In this document: piece after piece, positions 10,688 to 20,223 of the stretch
Position numbering within the stretch: position 1 is the stretch's first letter
Layout of the letters: each line of letters opens with the position of its first letter
NCBI GenBank assembly: GCA_946965045.2
Contig: OX337230.1
Span: forward strand, 1,674,001-1,738,000
Length of the DNA: 64,000 bases
Direction of reading: 5' to 3'
From: Epithemia pelagica
Taxonomy: Eukaryota > Bacillariophyta > Bacillariophyceae > Surirellales > Surirellaceae
Notes under the pieces: model-generated
Told to the model about the DNA's origin: nothing
Database searches by the model: none
Seen by the model: only the letters and a program-made list of their open reading frames with translations
Translations under genes and position numbers: made by a program

Positions 10688-11839
10688 ATGATGACTACGG
10701 CAGTTTTACTAGCGCTACTGTCTTGTTGGAGAGGAGTATTCGTCCTGGCTTCATTCCACTGGGGAGATTGGCGGCAAAGCAACAGTCATGCTCGATCATA
10801 TCCTCTCAGTTCAGGTACTTTGATATTTGCCGTGAAAGACACTGGATCTCAAGCCATTGACACGAAAGATGTATGGAAGATACCTCGTCTCTACGTTGGG
10901 AATGATCCTTCAGTCGTTTCTTGTTCTTGTCACGAACTGCCGCTTTCGAGCTGCTTGGAACACCTCGTGTCCCGCAGCAACAACAAAGAGCCAGTGACAA
11001 GCATCCTTGCCAATGGTAGGTTGGTACAGCTCTCTCAGGACCAGTCCTATTACCTTTCGACGGTCATGCGATTCAACAGAGCCAAAGATACTCCAAAGGT
11101 GCGACTGTTTGACGGCAAGCAAGAGGAATGGCTAGCAGAACTGCAACTAGAGCCAACTATGGGTGACCGACCCTCCCGGTATTCCAACAAGCAATTGACG
11201 GCGAAATGCGTTCGTCGTCTTCGAAGTTGTAGGAAACGTGATGATGATGATGCCTCATATTGCTGGATCGTTGTGGCGGCTCCCAAAAAGAAGGAACGGA
11301 ATCGATGGCTGGTAGAGAAATGTACAGAGTTGAATGTCGCTGGAATGGTTTTTCTGGAAACTGATTTCAGTGAGACACCCGAACGATTCAAAAAACTCTT
11401 TTCCTATGCTGTAGAGGCTGCGGAACAAAGCGAACGACTGGACCTTCCCCATTTTCTTAGTTTTATGGAACAAGAGCAGAGGGGGCATGATGGGAAGACC
11501 AAGGGAAGAAGCATCTTCACGACCAAGCTTTCGTCCATGTTGAAACTGTGGGCCAGCGACCCCCGAGGAGTTTCTTTCTTGGTGTGTCGCGAACGCGCCA
11601 CAACGACACCTTCTGCCGTTGCTGTACTGTCATCATTGAACAAAGAATCTGGACGTCACGTTGCCTGCCTCATTGGTCCCGAGGGAGGATGGAGCAAGGC
11701 TGAAGAGGAGCAGTTTGATGAATTGGAAAACAAGTTTCCAACAATGTTCTACAATGTGGCACTGGGAGGAACTGTGCTTCGCACTGAAACCGCCGCGATG
11801 GCTGTAGTAGCCGCACATAGTATGACTTTTGAACCATGA
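10688..11839 (+). CDS. RsmE-family 16S rRNA m3U methyltransferase, organelle-targeted
   Basis: A 383-aa protein. The first ATG in the frame (10688) is used; the frame opens earlier only from TTG. Residues 1-22 are a hydrophobic signal (TTAVLLALLSCWRGVFVLA) followed by SFHW, close to the diatom plastid cleavage pattern. The body matches RsmE: a PUA-like start with YYLSTVMRF, then KKKERNRWLVEKCTELNVAGM, EAAEQSER and the SPOUT knot with LIGPEGGWSKAEEEQF and LGGTVLRTETAAM. The family methylates N3 of U1498 (E. coli numbering) in small-subunit rRNA, using S-adenosylmethionine. A plastid site of action fits the leader and the bacterial ancestry of the family. The protein is longer than the bacterial enzyme (about 245 aa) because of the leader and insertions. 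Confidence 0.88.
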   Translation: MMTTAVLLALLSCWRGVFVLASFHWGDWRQSNSHARSYPLSSGTLIFAVKDTGSQAIDTKDVWKIPRLYVGNDPSVVSCSCHELPLSSCLEHLVSRSNNKEPVTSILANGRLVQLSQDQSYYLSTVMRFNRAKDTPKVRLFDGKQEEWLAELQLEPTMGDRPSRYSNKQLTAKCVRRLRSCRKRDDDDASYCWIVVAAPKKKERNRWLVEKCTELNVAGMVFLETDFSETPERFKKLFSYAVEAAEQSERLDLPHFLSFMEQEQRGHDGKTKGRSIFTTKLSSMLKLWASDPRGVSFLVCRERATTTPSAVAVLSSLNKESGRHVACLIGPEGGWSKAEEEQFDELENKFPTMFYNVALGGTVLRTETAAMAVVAAHSMTFEP

Positions 11840-12010
11840 CAAGATATAGTGTGGTCATAAGGGTACAGCTATTAGTAACAAGTTTAACCGTAACTCGATC
11901 GGCTAGCAGATGGGGACCTTTCGGAGCATTCCAATTGCTTATGTGTCAAAGAGACGAAAATTTAGTCCCTTATTCTGTTCATGGAACTTGTCCCCAATGA
12001 GTAGGTAGTT

Positions 12011-12040
12011 CCAATTGGAGAAGCGCCAATTGGAGAAGCG
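12011..12040. repeat. Tandem repeat, 2 x 15 bp
   Basis: Two adjacent copies of CCAATTGGAGAAGCG lie just beyond the 3' end of the CLP1 gene. Confidence 0.8.
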
Positions 12041-12080
12041 TTTCTTGAAATTCCATCGAACTACAACTCTTTATGAAAGT

Positions 12081-13856
12081 CTATTCCATCCACATGACAT
12101 TCCCCATGAGAAGCACGTTGCTGGTCAGTTTGCCGGAACAGGGACTAAACAAATGCATCTTATCCAAAACAATACGCTCAATGGTGCAAAACCCGGCGAC
12201 TCCCGACAAGTACAAATCCGAGGCTTTGCCCGAAGCTTCGTAGGCCTGTACGGCACTTCGATGACAGACGGCCAACAAATGATGATGGAGGGACTGTTTG
12301 GCCCGTTCCTCGTCCTCGGTCGTTTCACCCTGGTCAAATTTGCCATTTTGAACCACGGGGACCAACTGAATAGCTTCCGATGTTTGGGCCGCTGCCACAG
12401 GCAAGAGTGAGGCGGACAAGCGAACCGAAGAAAACTTGTAAATGGTTACCTCATCCAACGGAATTTGTAACAAGCATGGTGTCAGTTGCGGTACTCGTGA
12501 AGAGGGTGAAGGTCCTGTGGATTCCGTGTTGGCTCCTGTGTTGGAAAGTTTTGGACGTTCCATGAGCGCCCCATAAAAATACTGCTTGATACTTCGATTG
12601 CGCAATCGTCGGACATAGTCAGCACTGCGACTCACAACACCACCCGACCGTGGCAACTTGATGACCTTAGGAGAGAGTTGTTGTTGTTGTTGATTGTCTG
12701 GGGGTTGAGATTTGGGTGCGAGTGTCGATTTGAGCATACTATAGAGTCGATCATGTCCCAGCACCAACACTACGTCGATTCGAAGGGTTCGAATGGAATA
12801 GAGGAGTAACTCAAAGCCTTCGTCTTCGATCCATCCATTGGTATTGACAATCAAGCCCGATGCGCGGGCCACATCATCACCTGATGCCAATCGTTGATCA
12901 ATCCGCTCGGACAATTGTCCCACTTGCGCACGAAAGAGTTCGGGAGACAAGGGCAGTGTCTTGCCACCTCCTCCACTACTACTGCCACCACCACCACTCA
13001 CACTGGCTCCACCCGTACCACCACCACTGGATGCTGATCCTGTCTTTTTGGCACTGGATGCACTGCTGCGTTGTGGATCTTGTCCATGCCACAGCAACAA
13101 AGGAGACGCCGTTCCAGGCGGAACAACACCGGTCCCAGTGGCAAAGGAATCCACAGACATGCTTTGAAATGACATGGGACAGGCTCCCAAAGTGCCAGGG
13201 ACACTTATCAGACTAGCATCGTGAGGGTCCAAATCGACCAACACAGGTGTCCGACCTAATTTGCAAGCATAGGCTGTCAATATTTTGCACAAGGTGGATT
13301 TGCCACATTCGGTGGGACCGCATATCAAAACACGAGGACCATGGCCGGATTCCGCTGAGTAGCTGTTGTTTATGTTTGTATCTGCCGTATGAGAGGTCAC
13401 TCCATTGTTCGTTTGTTTGTTTGAGGCAATGGCGGCCGCCGCTTGATCTCGAAGGGCTTCCAACTGTGCATGGGTATTGACAAAGGCTACATTGCACGAG
13501 GTTTCGTCTGTGGTATAGGCAATATCGACACTGCCACCGGTACAATCGACATCAACCACACAACCATGCCAAGTAAAGAGCGCGATCTTGAATCCCCCTT
13601 CCGTCAGTACATGTGGTTTCCGCAAGGTCAATTCCAATCCCCACAATTCACAACTCCCCTGTTGCAAGGTCAAGATACAAGTCCCTTGTTTTTGAAAGGG
13701 CACTTCCAATCGCAATTCTTCTTCAGCAGCCAATTCATGTCGGGTAGCACCGCTTTCCAGAGGAGGTAATTGGTCTCCGCGACCTTCGCTGCTGCTGGAA
13801 AGCTGTTGTTGTTGGAGACTGCCTGGATCTCCCATGGTCGATGAGAAATTGGACAT
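12081..13856 (-). CDS. CLP1: CLP1, polynucleotide 5'-kinase family mRNA 3'-end factor
   Basis: A 591-aa protein from the ATG at 13856 (upstream frame opens with GTG only). It has the three-part Clp1 layout: an N-terminal beta domain (LAAEEELRLEVPF, GSCELWGLEL), a central P-loop ATPase with GPTECGKST at residues 180-188 and LVDLDPHDASLISVPGTLG as the Walker B region, and a C-terminal domain ending GKLTSNVLLMGNVMWME. Clp1 works in the nucleus in cleavage factor IIA (pre-mRNA 3'-end processing) and, in animals, with the tRNA splicing endonuclease. Ser/Gly- and Gln-rich insertions make it longer than the usual 425-450 aa. It is divergent from the next gene, with about 160 bp between starts. Confidence 0.93.
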   Translation of the reverse strand: MSNFSSTMGDPGSLQQQQLSSSSEGRGDQLPPLESGATRHELAAEEELRLEVPFQKQGTCILTLQQGSCELWGLELTLRKPHVLTEGGFKIALFTWHGCVVDVDCTGGSVDIAYTTDETSCNVAFVNTHAQLEALRDQAAAAIASNKQTNNGVTSHTADTNINNSYSAESGHGPRVLICGPTECGKSTLCKILTAYACKLGRTPVLVDLDPHDASLISVPGTLGACPMSFQSMSVDSFATGTGVVPPGTASPLLLWHGQDPQRSSASSAKKTGSASSGGGTGGASVSGGGGSSSGGGGKTLPLSPELFRAQVGQLSERIDQRLASGDDVARASGLIVNTNGWIEDEGFELLLYSIRTLRIDVVLVLGHDRLYSMLKSTLAPKSQPPDNQQQQQLSPKVIKLPRSGGVVSRSADYVRRLRNRSIKQYFYGALMERPKLSNTGANTESTGPSPSSRVPQLTPCLLQIPLDEVTIYKFSSVRLSASLLPVAAAQTSEAIQLVPVVQNGKFDQGETTEDEERAKQSLHHHLLAVCHRSAVQAYEASGKASDLYLSGVAGFCTIERIVLDKMHLFSPCSGKLTSNVLLMGNVMWME

Positions 13857-14018
13857 GGGCAAGAGGAGGAAACGAGATCGCACGTCTCAAAGAGCCTCCA
13901 CGCGGAGTTGTTCACACATATCCTTATGATAAAGAGACGAGACACGAATACTCAGAATATGGGACTCATCAGGACTAGAGTGGCAGCAATTTTCGCACTC
14001 GCCCCAAAAAAGTGAACA

Positions 14019-15248
14019 ATGGCGTCGTCGTCTTCGATCGTAGCAGTTGTGGAATGGGAATCGAACCATGTGGATCCTCAAACCAGCAGAGAGAATGAAG
14101 ACAACGCCATGTTCCTGTCATCATCCTTCTCCCCGGTGGTTCGGCGTCGAAAAGTACGATTGACATGTGGGCTAGTCGATCATGTGCGTCTACAGATTGT
14201 GCAAGAAATTCGCAAGGCAGAAGAAGGGACGAATCCTTTGGAACCTCCAGAGAGTCCCAAAGACATTTTCAAAGTTTACATCTACATGGTCGATCACGGT
14301 GACTATTGTGCTCTGGATGAAATGGACGACACTCAAGATCTCACCCATCTTGTTCGTGGCACACGATGGAGAATGCAAGTTCGTCATTCACCGATACAGC
14401 AGCATCAACAGGCACCAAAGTCCGGAGAGAAGGGTAGTTTCTTAGCCATCCAAGGGAGACGCGTGTTCCTGGACGATCATGGGGATATTCAAGATAGCAG
14501 AGGCGCGATATCGTTTACTATTCCACACACCAACAACAGTTTGACCATGACTGAATCGCACAATCAACCAAACACAACGGCGTTTACCATTTGGGATGGA
14601 TCTCTCTTGTTAGCCAAATATCTTGCAGCACTATCAGCAGCAACAACAGAACTTCCATCTTCCGCAAATTCACCAATCCATGGTCGTGTCGTTTTGGAAT
14701 TGGGTGCTGGGTGTGGTCTCTGTGGACTCACCGCTGCTACTCTGGGTGCTCGAAAGGTTGTATTGACAGACTTGGAGGACGCCCTGCCTCAGTCTCAAGT
14801 AAAGCAAAATCAGCCAGTTTGGCAACCTCATTGTAGCCATGTCGACTGTCATGCCCTCGATTGGACACAGGTTCAGCCAGAAAAGGATGCAGCAGGAAAC
14901 TGCGAGGGCCATTCCAGCTCCTATTACCCTTCCTTGGACTTTGTGGATCGAGAGACATCATTGGTACTGACCGCGGATTGTGTATGGACTATGGAACTCT
15001 TACCTCCATTGCTCCAGACCATGCGTGGCTTAGTTCATATTTTGCATGAGCAACAACAACCAAGAATACAAAATGAACCTGCTCGTGAATTGACCTTTCT
15101 CATTTCCTATCAACAGAGAGGTGCAGCTACACACCGGGCCTTTCACAAGGGCCTGCGAGAAATCTTTACCACTTTTACCCCAATTGCAGTACAAGATTAT
15201 GGTATCCCCGCGAACCCCGTTCTTTTCTTGTACAAGTGTCAACCCTGA
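14019..15248 (+). CDS. METTL21-like protein lysine methyltransferase (Methyltransf_16)
   Basis: A 409-aa protein. The first 180 residues are unrecognised and contain a short IFKVYIYMVDHGDY stretch. The C-terminal half is a class I SAM-dependent methyltransferase of the Methyltransf_16/METTL21 group: FTIWDGSLLLAKYL (post-W motif region), motif I VLELGAGCGLCGLTAATLGA, motif II VVLTDLED, and TADCVWTMELLPPLLQTM. The usual DxxY-type post-motif appears here as TADCVW rather than DVIY, so substrate choice cannot be predicted. These enzymes methylate lysines in chaperones and translation factors. The gene shares a short divergent promoter with CLP1. Confidence 0.82.
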   Translation: MASSSSIVAVVEWESNHVDPQTSRENEDNAMFLSSSFSPVVRRRKVRLTCGLVDHVRLQIVQEIRKAEEGTNPLEPPESPKDIFKVYIYMVDHGDYCALDEMDDTQDLTHLVRGTRWRMQVRHSPIQQHQQAPKSGEKGSFLAIQGRRVFLDDHGDIQDSRGAISFTIPHTNNSLTMTESHNQPNTTAFTIWDGSLLLAKYLAALSAATTELPSSANSPIHGRVVLELGAGCGLCGLTAATLGARKVVLTDLEDALPQSQVKQNQPVWQPHCSHVDCHALDWTQVQPEKDAAGNCEGHSSSYYPSLDFVDRETSLVLTADCVWTMELLPPLLQTMRGLVHILHEQQQPRIQNEPARELTFLISYQQRGAATHRAFHKGLREIFTTFTPIAVQDYGIPANPVLFLYKCQP

Positions 15249-15859
15249 ACTTACAATCCGGTTGATTGTCAAAAAGCGGGTCTTCCACGAGCGTCCCTGT
15301 AGGATGGCTGCGACAATGCACTACGAGAAGATTCAGTTTCTCCAGGATAAAGTCACCCTCCAAGACTGCAGCCAATTCCACTGCACCGGAATCGTGGATG
15401 CGAATCTTAATCTTCCACTTCGGAGGTCTTTGCCTGTCCATCTAAAGCAGACATGAACCGCACAGTTATTTGCTGCTTTTTTTTACCGTTGAGTGGCTGT
15501 TTTGCGTCCTACATACAACGATATCATGTAAAACACGCTGTGGATGATTTCTTTGGCTAATTAGTCGTTTTCACACGTTATCAAATACCCCCTCTATACT
15601 AGCCAAGATTTCAAGGATGGCACGAAGATTGGACTGTAATCATGAAGTTTACCCATTCGCCAACACTGTCGAGGACTTCAAAGAGGCAGAGTGTTCGAGT
15701 GGGTGGAGGACCACACCCGTTATGCGATTGATCGTTCCGGTGACTTCGTGTTTATAATGTCAGAAGACACTGACCCCAATCGATGCCTTCAATGATTCCT
15801 GGTACCAGCTGGAAGACTTGCAGCTCAAAAACTGCAAAATCAAGCACGAGCACCTTTGA
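15249..15859. other. Intergenic region, no gene seen
   Basis: About 610 bp between two converging genes. Short open frames on both strands have no recognisable motif, and I see no repeat or RNA gene. Confidence 0.45.
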
Positions 15860-16701
15860 TCATATCATCTGCAACAGAGGAATCATTTCAAGTTCTCTCA
15901 GACTACAAAGGTATTCTCCAAGGACAACCATGACGATGACAGCAAAGATGTGAATTATCCACCAATCAAAGGAATGAGGGAATCCTCCACTCATACATGA
16001 CAGCAAAAGATGCAAAAGGAAATAAGTTATTGTGAAATCCAAACACTTTTTGGACTTTTCCACGATTACCATCAACCCGAAGGCCCTGAATGAAAAATAG
16101 AGATCAATAGCGCAAAAAAGAGACAACGCAATGAATGTTAGACTCGTCGAATGCGGAATACCATCTTAGATGCTATGAGGTGGGCGGCCTCTTACCCCGT
16201 TAAGGCCGACAGCAGAATTACAAAGCAGTCCGCCCATCCTTCTCTTCTCCATATATGTATGTATTTATCAGTGAATATCCGGTCAACCGACGCAGGGACG
16301 TTGAGAAACAGGTAGTTCATCTGGATCAGAAGAGATTGTGTAAAATATTGGAAGCACTGAAGCGATATGATTTGCGCCGTAATTAGTTTGGGATGGAATC
16401 GTGCAAGAGCTTCGGCCTTGGCCAACTTGGACGATGCTCTCCCTGAAGGAGACGATAATCGCGAAGAAAACCCACCAGTAGCTCTTCCATTCGTAGCTGA
16501 AGCAGAGGTGGACATGGATGGTCCTCCTGCTGTCAAAAGTCCCGGGTCAAAGCCACTGCCACCACCATTCCCAACTCCTGACACACCTCCACTTGCCGCA
16601 ACCGCTGATGCCATCATTGACAACCCACTTGTGCCACTCGAAGATCCACTGACCCGTCGTTGCTCTGAAGCCGAGGCAGATGCGGAAGCTCTAGTGCTCA
16701 T
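15860..16701 (-). CDS. SYS1: SYS1 Golgi membrane protein, two exons
   Basis: Exons 16701..16196 and 16085..15860 flank a 110-bp intron (donor GTAAG at 16195, acceptor CAG at 16086-16088). The phase is exact and gives about 243 aa. Exon 1 carries FHPKLITAQIISLQCFQY and exon 2 KCLDFTITYFLLHLLLS, FPHSFDWW and GEYLCSLRELEMIPL, all SYS1 signatures. SYS1 is a four-span Golgi protein that recruits the small GTPase ARFRP1/Arl3 at the trans-Golgi. The start is set at the ATG at 16701 (MSTRASAS); the frame is open further upstream. A Ser/Gly/Ala-rich extension of about 100 residues precedes the first membrane span and is unusual for the family. It is divergent from NPL4. Confidence 0.9.
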
Positions 16702-16965
16702 TGTGCTCGTCTTTAGTTGTGCTGTGTCTATCGTCCTTTTGACTGGGGTTCTTGCACCGATGAAATGGGAAAAGGCGCAGTGCTTCATTCGCGGATCTAT
16801 CAGCGATCTAACAACGAGAAACCTTAATGACGTCATAATCATGATTGAAACTTTGTGGGAACGAATACCACAGATCTTGACAAATCGTATTGTTTCGATG
16901 GGAGCATTTAATCGTACCACTTATCGATCAAGACATCATTCGTAGTTGTCGTAGTCACCAGCACA

Positions 16966-18438
16966 ATGTTGCTTCGAGTTCGGTCCAATGTTGGAGTTTG
17001 GCGAGTAGAAGGATTGGATGAGGCCACGGCGACAGTGGAGGATTTGAAGCGAGGGATCGCCATGACTCGTCCTCACGTTGTCTATACGCAAGACTTCTCC
17101 GCGGACCCTGGTGGGAAACAACTGATTGATGTAAATCAGACACTCAAACAACAAGGTCTTGCACAAAACGGAACCATGGTGCATTGTCGGGTGGACCCCA
17201 GCACCTGCGTTGAGACCCTACCGTCTGGAACATCAGCGGCTGGTGTGGGCACCTCGTCCTCTTCCCTTGGTAACTCGGTGTCGGCATCAGCCACCACATC
17301 CACTACGGCACCAATGCGCCGAATCATTGACAAAGACGGTCGAATTCGTCTGGTTCATTCAACAGAAGCAACCAGTGGACCTGAAAAAGGATTTCGGAAA
17401 GGAATGATGGCTCTACGTGATATGAAAATGAATTGGACCTTGGCGGATTTTGTGGCGATGGACAGTCAATATGAATTCAAAATTCAACGACAAGAATCTG
17501 CCGTATGTCAACAAGTCTCCTTGGATGTTTCTTTGGTCAACGACTTCCAGGCATATTGCCAGAGATTCCAATTTAAGCGAAAACGAGTGGCCTTCCTTTA
17601 TGGAAAGTATGTGAATGAAGCTTCTGGCGATAAGAAAAATGAGTCTGAGGAGAGCAATGACGAGAGCAAGCCAAAAACAATTGTGGAAGCCATCTATGAG
17701 CCGCCTCAAGAAATAGACTCAACTGCAGCAGAAGGAGTTGTTCTTTTGGAGGACCCTCGCGAAGAAACCGTAGAGCAAATGGCGGAATGGCTTGGGTTGA
17801 AAAAGGTTGGGTGGATCTTTTGTCATGAACCAAGAGAAAAAGGGTATGTAATGAGCAGTGCTGAGGTTTTAATGGCAGCGGAGTATCAACTTGAGAGTGC
17901 TGAGGGTGTCAATAAAACACCCTTTGTGACAATCACAGTGACACAGGGGAAAGATGGTCTCGTGTCAGTCGAAGCCTTTCAGGTTTCCCAACAATGCATG
18001 GCCATGGTGGCAGAGGAAGCTTTGGAGGTCAATCCGGACGATCCCAAAGCTTGTGCGGTGAACGAAACTTTCACCGCAATTCAAGAAGGCAAAGAAAGCA
18101 AAACTGTTGAAAACAATTTCTTCTTGACTGTCGTTCCCATTGTTCAACACACTTCCGATGTCTTTGTTGCCGACTTTCCCAAACTGAATCGCGATTTGGA
18201 CGATCGCGTTCCCAACCACGATGCGCTGAAACGGGAACTCAGTAAGGCTGGATCAGCAGGTTGGACACTGGAAGATCGTCTGGCGGACTTGAACTTGCTT
18301 CTGTACTTGTCGGATTATCTGGACGCGGGTGATTTACCAAGAATCTGTGCTTCGATTGTGAATCGAGAAATTCCCTTAGACGATGGTTACAAACTCATTA
18401 TCAAGTCGCTTGCTGGGTTGGATGGATCTTATACATAG
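16966..18438 (+). CDS. NPL4: NPL4, Cdc48/p97 cofactor
   Basis: A 490-aa protein with an N-terminal ubiquitin-like region (LLRVRSNVGVWRVEG), then GRIRLVHSTEATSG, the NPL4 block MNWTLADFVAMDSQYEFKIQRQE and a long MPN-like domain (YGKY, IVEAIYEPPQE, KKVGWIFCHEPREKGYVMSSAE). Npl4 pairs with Ufd1 and feeds ubiquitylated proteins to the Cdc48 ATPase, notably in ER-associated degradation. It has no signal peptide, so it is the host cytosolic/nuclear form rather than a symbiont-derived SELMA component. It lacks the C-terminal NZF finger of animal NPL4, as plant and yeast proteins do. Confidence 0.93.
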   Translation: MLLRVRSNVGVWRVEGLDEATATVEDLKRGIAMTRPHVVYTQDFSADPGGKQLIDVNQTLKQQGLAQNGTMVHCRVDPSTCVETLPSGTSAAGVGTSSSSLGNSVSASATTSTTAPMRRIIDKDGRIRLVHSTEATSGPEKGFRKGMMALRDMKMNWTLADFVAMDSQYEFKIQRQESAVCQQVSLDVSLVNDFQAYCQRFQFKRKRVAFLYGKYVNEASGDKKNESEESNDESKPKTIVEAIYEPPQEIDSTAAEGVVLLEDPREETVEQMAEWLGLKKVGWIFCHEPREKGYVMSSAEVLMAAEYQLESAEGVNKTPFVTITVTQGKDGLVSVEAFQVSQQCMAMVAEEALEVNPDDPKACAVNETFTAIQEGKESKTVENNFFLTVVPIVQHTSDVFVADFPKLNRDLDDRVPNHDALKRELSKAGSAGWTLEDRLADLNLLLYLSDYLDAGDLPRICASIVNREIPLDDGYKLIIKSLAGLDGSYT

Positions 18439-18527
18439 TAAAAGCACATGTGCTATAAATCGCCTTTTTATCTAATATACAAAGTAAAAGCACATGTGCT
18501 ATAAATCGCCTTTTATCTAATATACAA
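18437..18527. repeat. Tandem repeat, 46 + 45 bp, with a 12-bp palindrome
   Basis: Copies at 18437..18482 and 18483..18527 differ only in the length of one T run (5 versus 4). Each holds the perfect palindrome AGCACATGTGCT and begins at the NPL4 stop codon, so the duplication lies in the 3' untranslated region. Confidence 0.9.
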
Positions 18528-18958
18528 GCATCCTGCAGCATCACGGAATAGCATAGCGAGTGTAGGTTCCGATGAGAGACGCGATCGAGGAATGCCGATA
18601 ATGCAAAATGAGCCCCTTCAAGGGACAGACCAAACCTGGTCTGAATTACGCAGCACTTCACGAAAGCGAACAACGAGAGGGAAAGCCGCTGATCACCAAA
18701 TATGCTGTGCACAAAAGAAAAACGCGTGATGAGAAAGGATATGAAACCTCATCTGTCGCAATCACAACTTGTCAGGCAGGTCCTCCGTTACGTTAATGGT
18801 TCTCGGTGATAAGTGCACCGGTCTAACATTTGTGAATTTTTGAATGCCATCACTGGACCCAGTTTCAGAAAAAGTACAAGCATGGAAACGAATTCCCACT
18901 TACATCAAAGTTATGAACTCAAACAAAGAAACAAGAAGAAAAGAATCGCAGTTCAAAG
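18528..18958. other. Intergenic region between converging genes
   Basis: No gene is supported. Short open frames lack domains, and this is the 3' flank of both neighbours. Confidence 0.45.
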
Positions 18959-19372
18959 TCAGCCATCGGAACGAGGATTGGGGCAATCACGGGCAATATG
19001 GCCTTCTTGGCCGCAATTATAACATGACTTGTTTCCAGGAGGCATTGTGCAGTCGGCGGAGATGTGCCCAAACTTTCCACAGTTGAAACATCGTCGAAAC
19101 CTGGATCGCGCCTGGTTTATCGCTTGGCGGTCGTCGCCTTCCAACCTTGCGTTCGTACAGAAACGAGCAATGTGACCCGTTTGTCCACAGTTGTAACAAG
19201 TTTGGGTGGATACGTCACTTTGTCCTCTAGGACCACGACCCCCTCCACCGCCGCGACCTCCTCGTCCTCGAAAACCCCTCCCTTGTCCTCCACTCCCGCT
19301 ATCTTCTCTGATGAAGGGTAAATTCTGGTCCTGAGCACTGCTGTCGATTTCCTCTCCAGAATCACCCGACAT
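18959..19372 (-). CDS. CCHC zinc-knuckle RNA-binding protein (CNBP/Gis2-like) with RGG box
   Basis: A 137-aa protein with an acidic N-terminus, a Gly/Arg-rich RGG segment (GRGFRGRGGRGGGGGRG) and three CCHC knuckles of the form CYNCGxxGHIARxC, the second reading CFNCGKFGHISADC. Such proteins bind single-stranded nucleic acid and act in mRNA translation and stability. The knuckles resemble cellular CNBP/Gis2 rather than retroviral Gag because they occur in series with an RGG box and no other Gag region. Fewer knuckles than CNBP (seven) are present. Confidence 0.85.
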   Translation of the reverse strand: MSGDSGEEIDSSAQDQNLPFIREDSGSGGQGRGFRGRGGRGGGGGRGPRGQSDVSTQTCYNCGQTGHIARFCTNARLEGDDRQAINQARSRFRRCFNCGKFGHISADCTMPPGNKSCYNCGQEGHIARDCPNPRSDG

Positions 19373-20223
19373 CGTTCACACCGGAACCAGGAAACACACT
19401 GACCACTACGGTCGATCCGAGAGCACTAGCACTATTTACCAGAATCCAAAACTGCTTCGTTGAATCCTGCAGATACAGAGATACCGAGACTCATCTAACG
19501 CGAGGGTCGCTTCATTCAATTTGTGAGCAAACCATGAACGCGAATCCGAAACTACGCAATACAATACCACAAGATCATAAATGTGGATACTCGGTTCAGT
19601 CGAAGTGTCGCAAACAAACGGATTTCTCCGCGTATTTTCGATTCATGTCATGCCTTACCCAGTTTTCAACCCGCCGTTTGTGCTTGCAAAAAGGACGATA
19701 TTGCAAGAATGAGTTATGCACTCTAAACATATGGACAGAGATGGCGTTTGAGATCTTCCAGTGCCTCTGTCGTGGAGAAAGAACAGAAACAGAGAGCACC
19801 GCAGTCTTTTTCGTGAACGCCGAAGACCGAAATTTGGCAACGTGCGACAACGTCTAATAATTATAGGCTGTGGGCATACTTCGGATGTGTCTATGTAAGT
19901 TAAATAGCGCCGGCCAGTCTTCCAACGCACTGCGTTCGCACAATTTTGGTTTATGCCGATACTCCAACTCCGTCCCCCACTCATTTATTGATTTTTCTCG
20001 GCATTATAAAAAGGAAGTCTGCTATGTCTAAATCATCAAAATCTCAACGGTCGGAATGGGTTCAGAATAGATTAATTAGACTTCAGTCGCACATCGGGTC
20101 CCTACTCCCAATTCCCGAGCAGTGGTCTGTCTGTCTCGGCGTTTTGTCTCGGCGTTCGCTCCTCAACCCTCAACCACTCAAAGCTCCAGATCCCAGAAAA
20201 ATCAGAAAGAGAAAGAGAAGACG
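19373..20223. other. Divergent intergenic region
   Basis: About 850 bp separate two divergently transcribed genes. Open frames of up to about 107 codons occur but show no domain or signal peptide, so I call no gene. Confidence 0.45.

Noticed and set aside
12860-13216. Plus-strand His/Pro-rich ORFs within CLP1
   Set aside because: Antisense shadows of the Ser/Gly insertion in CLP1.
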